A stretch of DNA of 64,000 bases from Variovorax boronicumulans (lineage in GTDB: Bacteria; Pseudomonadota; Gammaproteobacteria; Burkholderiales; Burkholderiaceae_C). The stretch spans positions 2,158,245-2,222,244 of the forward strand of contig NZ_JAAAFX010000004.1 in assembly GCF_019352895.1 (NCBI RefSeq), written 5' to 3'. Shown piece after piece: positions 60,391-64,000 of this stretch (position 1 is the stretch's first letter; every line of letters starts with the position of its first letter). A program made the translations under genes and the position numbers. The notes beneath the pieces were generated by a model. That model saw nothing but the letters and a program-made list of their open reading frames with translations. It had not been told where the DNA came from and ran no database searches.

Positions 60391-62544
60391 ATGTCCCAGT
60401 CCAACGATCCGCACGACCTTCCCTCGACCGTGCCCGCTGCGCCTTCCGAGCCCGCACCGTCCTTCGGTGAAGGTCCGGCGCGTCGACAGATCCTCAAGTT
60501 CGGTGCCGGCCTGCTGGCCGTGACCGGCAGCTCCCTGCTGGCCGCCTGCGGTGGCGGCAACAACGATGCCGCGGCCACGCCCGCGCCCCCCGCGCCGGCG
60601 CCCGCACCTGCGCCGGCCCCCGGCCCGGCACCGGCGCCCGCGCCGATCTCCAGCTTCGCGCTCGCCGTGATGCCCGACACGCAGTTCTACGCCCGCTATG
60701 CGACCTCGGCCGAAGGCAGCGAGTACATGACCCGCTTCGGCAACGAGCCCTTCTCGGCCCAGACGGGCTGGATCGCGGCCAACGCCAAGGCGCTGAACAT
60801 TCCCTTCACGATCCACCTGGGCGACGTGGTCGACCAGGTCGGCAAGCCCGACCAGTGGAAGGTGGCGGACGCCGCGATGAAGCTGCTCGAGGCCGCCAAG
60901 CAGCCCTACAGCGTGCTGGCCGGCAACCACGACGTGCTGCGGGACATCGATTTCGGCGTCGATCCCGTCGACGGGACCGAGGCCAACCGCAACCTGGCCA
61001 ACGAGCCCTACCTGCAATGGTTCGGCAAGACGCGCGCCGCGGCCCAGTCGACCTTCCGCGGACGCGACCCGAGCGGCTTCCACGAGTACCACGTGTTCGA
61101 GGCGCAGGGCCAGAAGTTCATGGTGCTCTCGCTCTCGTGGCGCATCTCCGATGCGGGCATCGTCTGGGCGCGCCAGGTCATTGCGGCCAACCCGACGCTG
61201 CCGGTGATCCTGGCCAACCACCAGCTGCTCAACATCGCCGCCGACGGCGTGAGCCCGCTGGAGACGGGTTACGGCCAGATGTTGTGGCAGAAGCTGATCC
61301 GCGACAACGACCAGATCTTCATGACGCTCAACGGCCACCACCACGGCGCGGCCCATCTCACGAAGACCAACGACTACGGCCATGCGGTCGAGGAGATGGT
61401 GGTCGACTACCAGATGGCCTACCAGGGCGGCAACGGCCTGATGCGGCTCTACGAGTTCGACCTGACGAACAAGAAGATCAAGGTGCTGTCCTTCTCGCCC
61501 TGGGTGCCGCAGAAGCCGGCTGCGACCCTGACCGCCTTCGACCAGGCCGTGCTGACCACGCCCAACGAGGAGTTCAGCATCGACATGGACTTCAGCCAGC
61601 GCTTCGGCGGCTTCAACAAGTCCTTCGGCGTCGGCGAAGCGACCGTCGCCAGCTCGCTGGTAGCGCAGGCCAAGGCCATGCTGCTCAAGAACTACGTCGA
61701 GCCCGAGGTCGCGACGCCGCGGCCCGCGGCAAACGCCGACGACTATCCGAAGGTCGCGAACACGCTGGCCCACTGGCGCTTCTTCGGCGGCACGGCGAAC
61801 CAGGCGGTGCCGGTGGGCGCGGTGATCGCCGACGTGACCGGCGCCAATCCGCTGCACCGCGATGCGCTGAACCAGGGCGGCATCCAGAGCGCGCAGGCCG
61901 GCGACATCGTGTGGAGCGACGACCGCCATTTCCTGTCGGCCGCGCCGGGTTCGGTGCGCTTCCTCAACACCGACAAGAACGTGCCGCGCCTGAGCTACTT
62001 CCTCACGGACGCCGCCGCGCCGATCAATGCGCAGACGCTCGAGAACGGCTACACGGTCGAGGCCTTCATCAAGATCGACCCGGGCTGGACCAGCGGCAAG
62101 CAGGCCTGGATGAACATCATGACGCGCGACGGCATCCGCGGCCAGCTGCCGGGGTGGAACGGCGGCGATGGCGAATCGCCGCCGATGCTGTTCGCCATTT
62201 CCAGCCTGCGCGAAGTGCAGTGGGAAGTCGTGCCCACGCAGGGTTCACGTACCGGCCGCACCAACTGGTCGGGCGAGATCATCGCGGGCGGCTGGGTGCA
62301 CATCGCGATCGTCAACGACCCCGTGACGCACAACACCACGATGTATGTCGAGGGCGCGCCGGTGCTGCGCAACACCAGCAATGCGCAGGGCCTGTCGACC
62401 CTGTCGGCCAGCTCGCCCTGGGTGGTCGGCGGCGGCTCGTGGGATGGCGGCCGCGCCGACGGCTTCTTCGGCAACATCGGCGAGGTGCGGGTGGTGGCGG
62501 CGGCGCTGAAGTCCTCGCAGTGGCTCACCGCACGCGCCAGCTGA
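60391..62544 (+). CDS. Tat-exported metallophosphatase lipoprotein with LamG-like C-terminal domain
   Basis: A 717-residue protein. A Tat lipoprotein signal is present (RRQILKFGAGLLAVTG, lipobox SLLAAC). A Pro/Ala repeat linker follows at about residues 65-90. The phosphoesterase domain covers about residues 90-330 with PDTQFY, HLGDVVDQ, LAGNHD, LANHQLL and LNGHHHG motifs for two metals. The C-terminal LamG/concanavalin-like domain (about residues 470-715) may bind carbohydrate. It would act at the outer membrane or surface. The substrate (phosphodiester or phosphomonoester) is unknown. The start at 60391 is 12 bases after an alternative TTG. Confidence 0.88.
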   Translation: MSQSNDPHDLPSTVPAAPSEPAPSFGEGPARRQILKFGAGLLAVTGSSLLAACGGGNNDAAATPAPPAPAPAPAPAPGPAPAPAPISSFALAVMPDTQFYARYATSAEGSEYMTRFGNEPFSAQTGWIAANAKALNIPFTIHLGDVVDQVGKPDQWKVADAAMKLLEAAKQPYSVLAGNHDVLRDIDFGVDPVDGTEANRNLANEPYLQWFGKTRAAAQSTFRGRDPSGFHEYHVFEAQGQKFMVLSLSWRISDAGIVWARQVIAANPTLPVILANHQLLNIAADGVSPLETGYGQMLWQKLIRDNDQIFMTLNGHHHGAAHLTKTNDYGHAVEEMVVDYQMAYQGGNGLMRLYEFDLTNKKIKVLSFSPWVPQKPAATLTAFDQAVLTTPNEEFSIDMDFSQRFGGFNKSFGVGEATVASSLVAQAKAMLLKNYVEPEVATPRPAANADDYPKVANTLAHWRFFGGTANQAVPVGAVIADVTGANPLHRDALNQGGIQSAQAGDIVWSDDRHFLSAAPGSVRFLNTDKNVPRLSYFLTDAAAPINAQTLENGYTVEAFIKIDPGWTSGKQAWMNIMTRDGIRGQLPGWNGGDGESPPMLFAISSLREVQWEVVPTQGSRTGRTNWSGEIIAGGWVHIAIVNDPVTHNTTMYVEGAPVLRNTSNAQGLSTLSASSPWVVGGGSWDGGRADGFFGNIGEVRVVAAALKSSQWLTARAS

Positions 62545-62573
62545 GGCGCGCCGGCGAGCGCTTCAAGACCTGA

Positions 62574-64000
62574 TCACTGCTCGCCCAGGAAACCGCCGCT
62601 CTGGTGCGCCCAGAGGCGGGCATAGAGCCCGCCCTGGCCCAGCAGGGTGGCGTGGTCGCCTTCTTCCACCACCTTGCCTTCGTCGAGCACGATCAGCCGG
62701 TCCATAGCGGCGATGGTCGAGAGCCGGTGGGCGATCGCGATCACGGTCTTGCCTTCCATCAGCCGGTACAGGCTGGCCTGGATCGCGGCCTCGACCTCGG
62801 AGTCGAGTGCGCTGGTGGCCTCGTCGAGCAGCAGGATCGGCGCGTCCTTGAGCATCACGCGCGCGATGGCGATTCGCTGGCGCTGGCCGCCCGAGAGCTT
62901 CACGCCGCGTTCGCCCACATGCGCCTCGTAGCCGCTGCGGCCCTTGGCGTCGCCCAGCGAGTCGATGAAGGCCTGCGCCTCGGCGCGTTCGGCGGCTTCG
63001 CGGATCTCGTCGTGCGGTGCGTCGGGGCGGCCGTAGGCGATGTTGTCGGCCACCGAGCGGTGCAGCAGCGAGGTGTCCTGCGTGACCATGCCGATGTGCT
63101 TGCGCAGCGAATCCTGCGTGACCTGCGCGATGTCCTGCCCGTCGATCAGGATGCGGCCGCCATCCAGGTCATGGAAGCGCAGCAGCAGGTTCACCAGCGT
63201 CGACTTGCCCGCGCCCGAGCGGCCCACCAGGCCGATCTTCTCGCCGGGGCGCACCGTCAGCGTCATGTCGTCGATCACGTTCGGGCGGCCTTCGCCGTAG
63301 CGGAAGCTCGCATGCTCGAAGCGCACCTCGCCGTGCGGCACGGCCAGCACCGGTGCGGCCGGCGCGTCGACCACGGTGCGCGGGCGCGACAGCGTCTTCA
63401 TGCCGTCCTGCACCGTGCCGATGTTCTCGAACAGGCTGGTCATCTCCCACATGATCCAGTGCGACATGCCCTGCAGCCGCAGCGCCATCGCGGTGGCCGC
63501 GGCCACCGTGCCCACACCGACCACGCCGCGCGACCACAGCCACAGCGCCATGCCCGCCATGCCGGCGGTGAGCGCCATGCTCAGGATGTGGTTGGTGATC
63601 TCGAAGGCGCTCACCAGCCGCATCTGGGCCTGTCCGGTGGCCTGGAACTCCTGCATGGCCGAGCGTGCGAAGCCGGCTTCGCGCTGGGTGTGCGAGAACA
63701 GCTTGACGGTGGCGATGTTGGTGTAGGCGTCGGTGATGCGCCCGGTCATGAGCGCGCGCGCATCGGCCTGCGCCTTGCCGATCTTGCCCAGCCGCGGCAC
63801 GAACCATGCAAGCTGTGCGACGTAGAGCAGCAGCCACACGATGAAGGGCACCATCAGCGTGGTGTCGAGCACGGCCGCCAGCACGATCAGCGTGGCGACG
63901 TAGACCCCCATGGCCACCAGCACGTCGGCCAGCACGAAGATGGTGTCGCGCACCGCGAGCGCGGTCTGCATCACCTTGGCCGTGATGCGGCCGGCGAACT
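62574..64000 (-). CDS. ABC-type exporter, ATP-binding and membrane domains fused (5' end beyond window)
   Basis: The visible part is 475 codons and continues past the right edge. The transmembrane domain (about six helices, at least the last four visible) comes first. The ATPase domain follows with Walker A GRSGAGKST, signature LSGGQRQRIAIAR and Walker B ILLLDEAT. This is the MsbA/multidrug or heme-exporter class. Because the N-terminus is absent, the full length and substrate cannot be judged. No partner gene is seen. Confidence 0.9.
   Translation of the reverse strand, partial: FAGRITAKVMQTALAVRDTIFVLADVLVAMGVYVATLIVLAAVLDTTLMVPFIVWLLLYVAQLAWFVPRLGKIGKAQADARALMTGRITDAYTNIATVKLFSHTQREAGFARSAMQEFQATGQAQMRLVSAFEITNHILSMALTAGMAGMALWLWSRGVVGVGTVAAATAMALRLQGMSHWIMWEMTSLFENIGTVQDGMKTLSRPRTVVDAPAAPVLAVPHGEVRFEHASFRYGEGRPNVIDDMTLTVRPGEKIGLVGRSGAGKSTLVNLLLRFHDLDGGRILIDGQDIAQVTQDSLRKHIGMVTQDTSLLHRSVADNIAYGRPDAPHDEIREAAERAEAQAFIDSLGDAKGRSGYEAHVGERGVKLSGGQRQRIAIARVMLKDAPILLLDEATSALDSEVEAAIQASLYRLMEGKTVIAIAHRLSTIAAMDRLIVLDEGKVVEEGDHATLLGQGGLYARLWAHQSGGFLGEQ

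Noticed and set aside
60570-60660. Tandem repeats (Pro-Ala codons) resembling a repeat array
   Set aside because: They encode a flexible linker in the metallophosphatase lipoprotein; they are not a CRISPR and have no spacer structure.
1-64000. tRNA, rRNA, prophage, integrase, insertion sequence or CRISPR
   Set aside because: No transposase, integrase, phage protein, tRNA-like cloverleaf or regularly spaced repeats were recognised by eye. A dedicated tRNA/ncRNA scan could still reveal small RNAs.

Overview
The window is high-GC DNA (by eye mostly G/C at third codon positions) with dense short-gap operons. It suggests a beta-proteobacterium of the Burkholderiales, most likely a Variovorax-like member of the Comamonadaceae. 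The basis is the overall protein character, the cbb3 oxidase cluster order, and the mix of soil-type catabolic, metal and stress genes. The genus is an inference, not something the sequence states. No tRNA, rRNA, CRISPR array, insertion sequence or prophage gene was seen.

Region 1 (1-13 kb), metals and regulators: a CobW/G3E GTPase cut by the window edge lies downstream of a Zur-type repressor and a perfect Zur-box-like palindrome. A Fur box precedes a FecI sigma factor, FecR anti-sigma regulator and an STN-bearing TonB receptor, a complete cell-surface signalling iron uptake set. Then come a LysR/short-chain dehydrogenase pair, a TetR regulator with a small membrane protein (two copies of one operator), an HD hydrolase, and a NikR nickel locus. 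The NikR-linked TonB receptor has lost its plug domain and is called a pseudogene.

Region 2 (12.5-26 kb), microaerobic respiration: usp, ccoI-ccoS, ccoN-O-Q-P, ccoG-ccoH, a two-helix membrane protein, fnr, hemN, a TauE/SafE-type membrane protein and azurin. FNR boxes lie at 13069 and 23177, with weaker ones at 15596 and 25954. The gene set matches the Pseudomonas cco/anr/hemN neighbourhood. A lone lipoprotein gene sits between the cco genes and fnr.

Region 3 (26-42 kb), housekeeping and accessory genes: CbpM/CbpA co-chaperones, a histidine phosphatase, a large penicillin-acylase-family lipoprotein, GST, PssA, a PAS-GAF-GGDEF cyclase, oleate hydratase, an acetyltransferase, a CPBP protease, a LysR/TauE pair, a DHFR-like reductase, GNAT, DUF1330 and lipocalin.

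Region 4 (41-56.5 kb), oxidation of imported compounds: a LysR regulator and paoABC-like periplasmic aldehyde oxidase. Next to it is a transport-and-oxidation operon: aldehyde dehydrogenase, ribose-type ABC ATPase, two permeases, substrate-binding protein and GMC oxidoreductase. It is transcribed away from two IclR-type regulators. The larger one is an unusual fusion of an IclR-like HTH to a periplasmic-binding-protein domain that resembles the operon's own solute-binding protein. This is the best candidate for an undescribed system: uptake of an alcohol or polyol, oxidation via aldehyde to acid, and sensing by a cytoplasmic relative of the binding protein.

Region 5 (56.4-64 kb): a DUF3482 GTPase with a DUF2868 membrane protein, a 24-residue membrane peptide gene, an exported protein of unknown role, a Tat-lipoprotein metallophosphatase with a LamG-like tail, and an ABC exporter that runs off the right edge.
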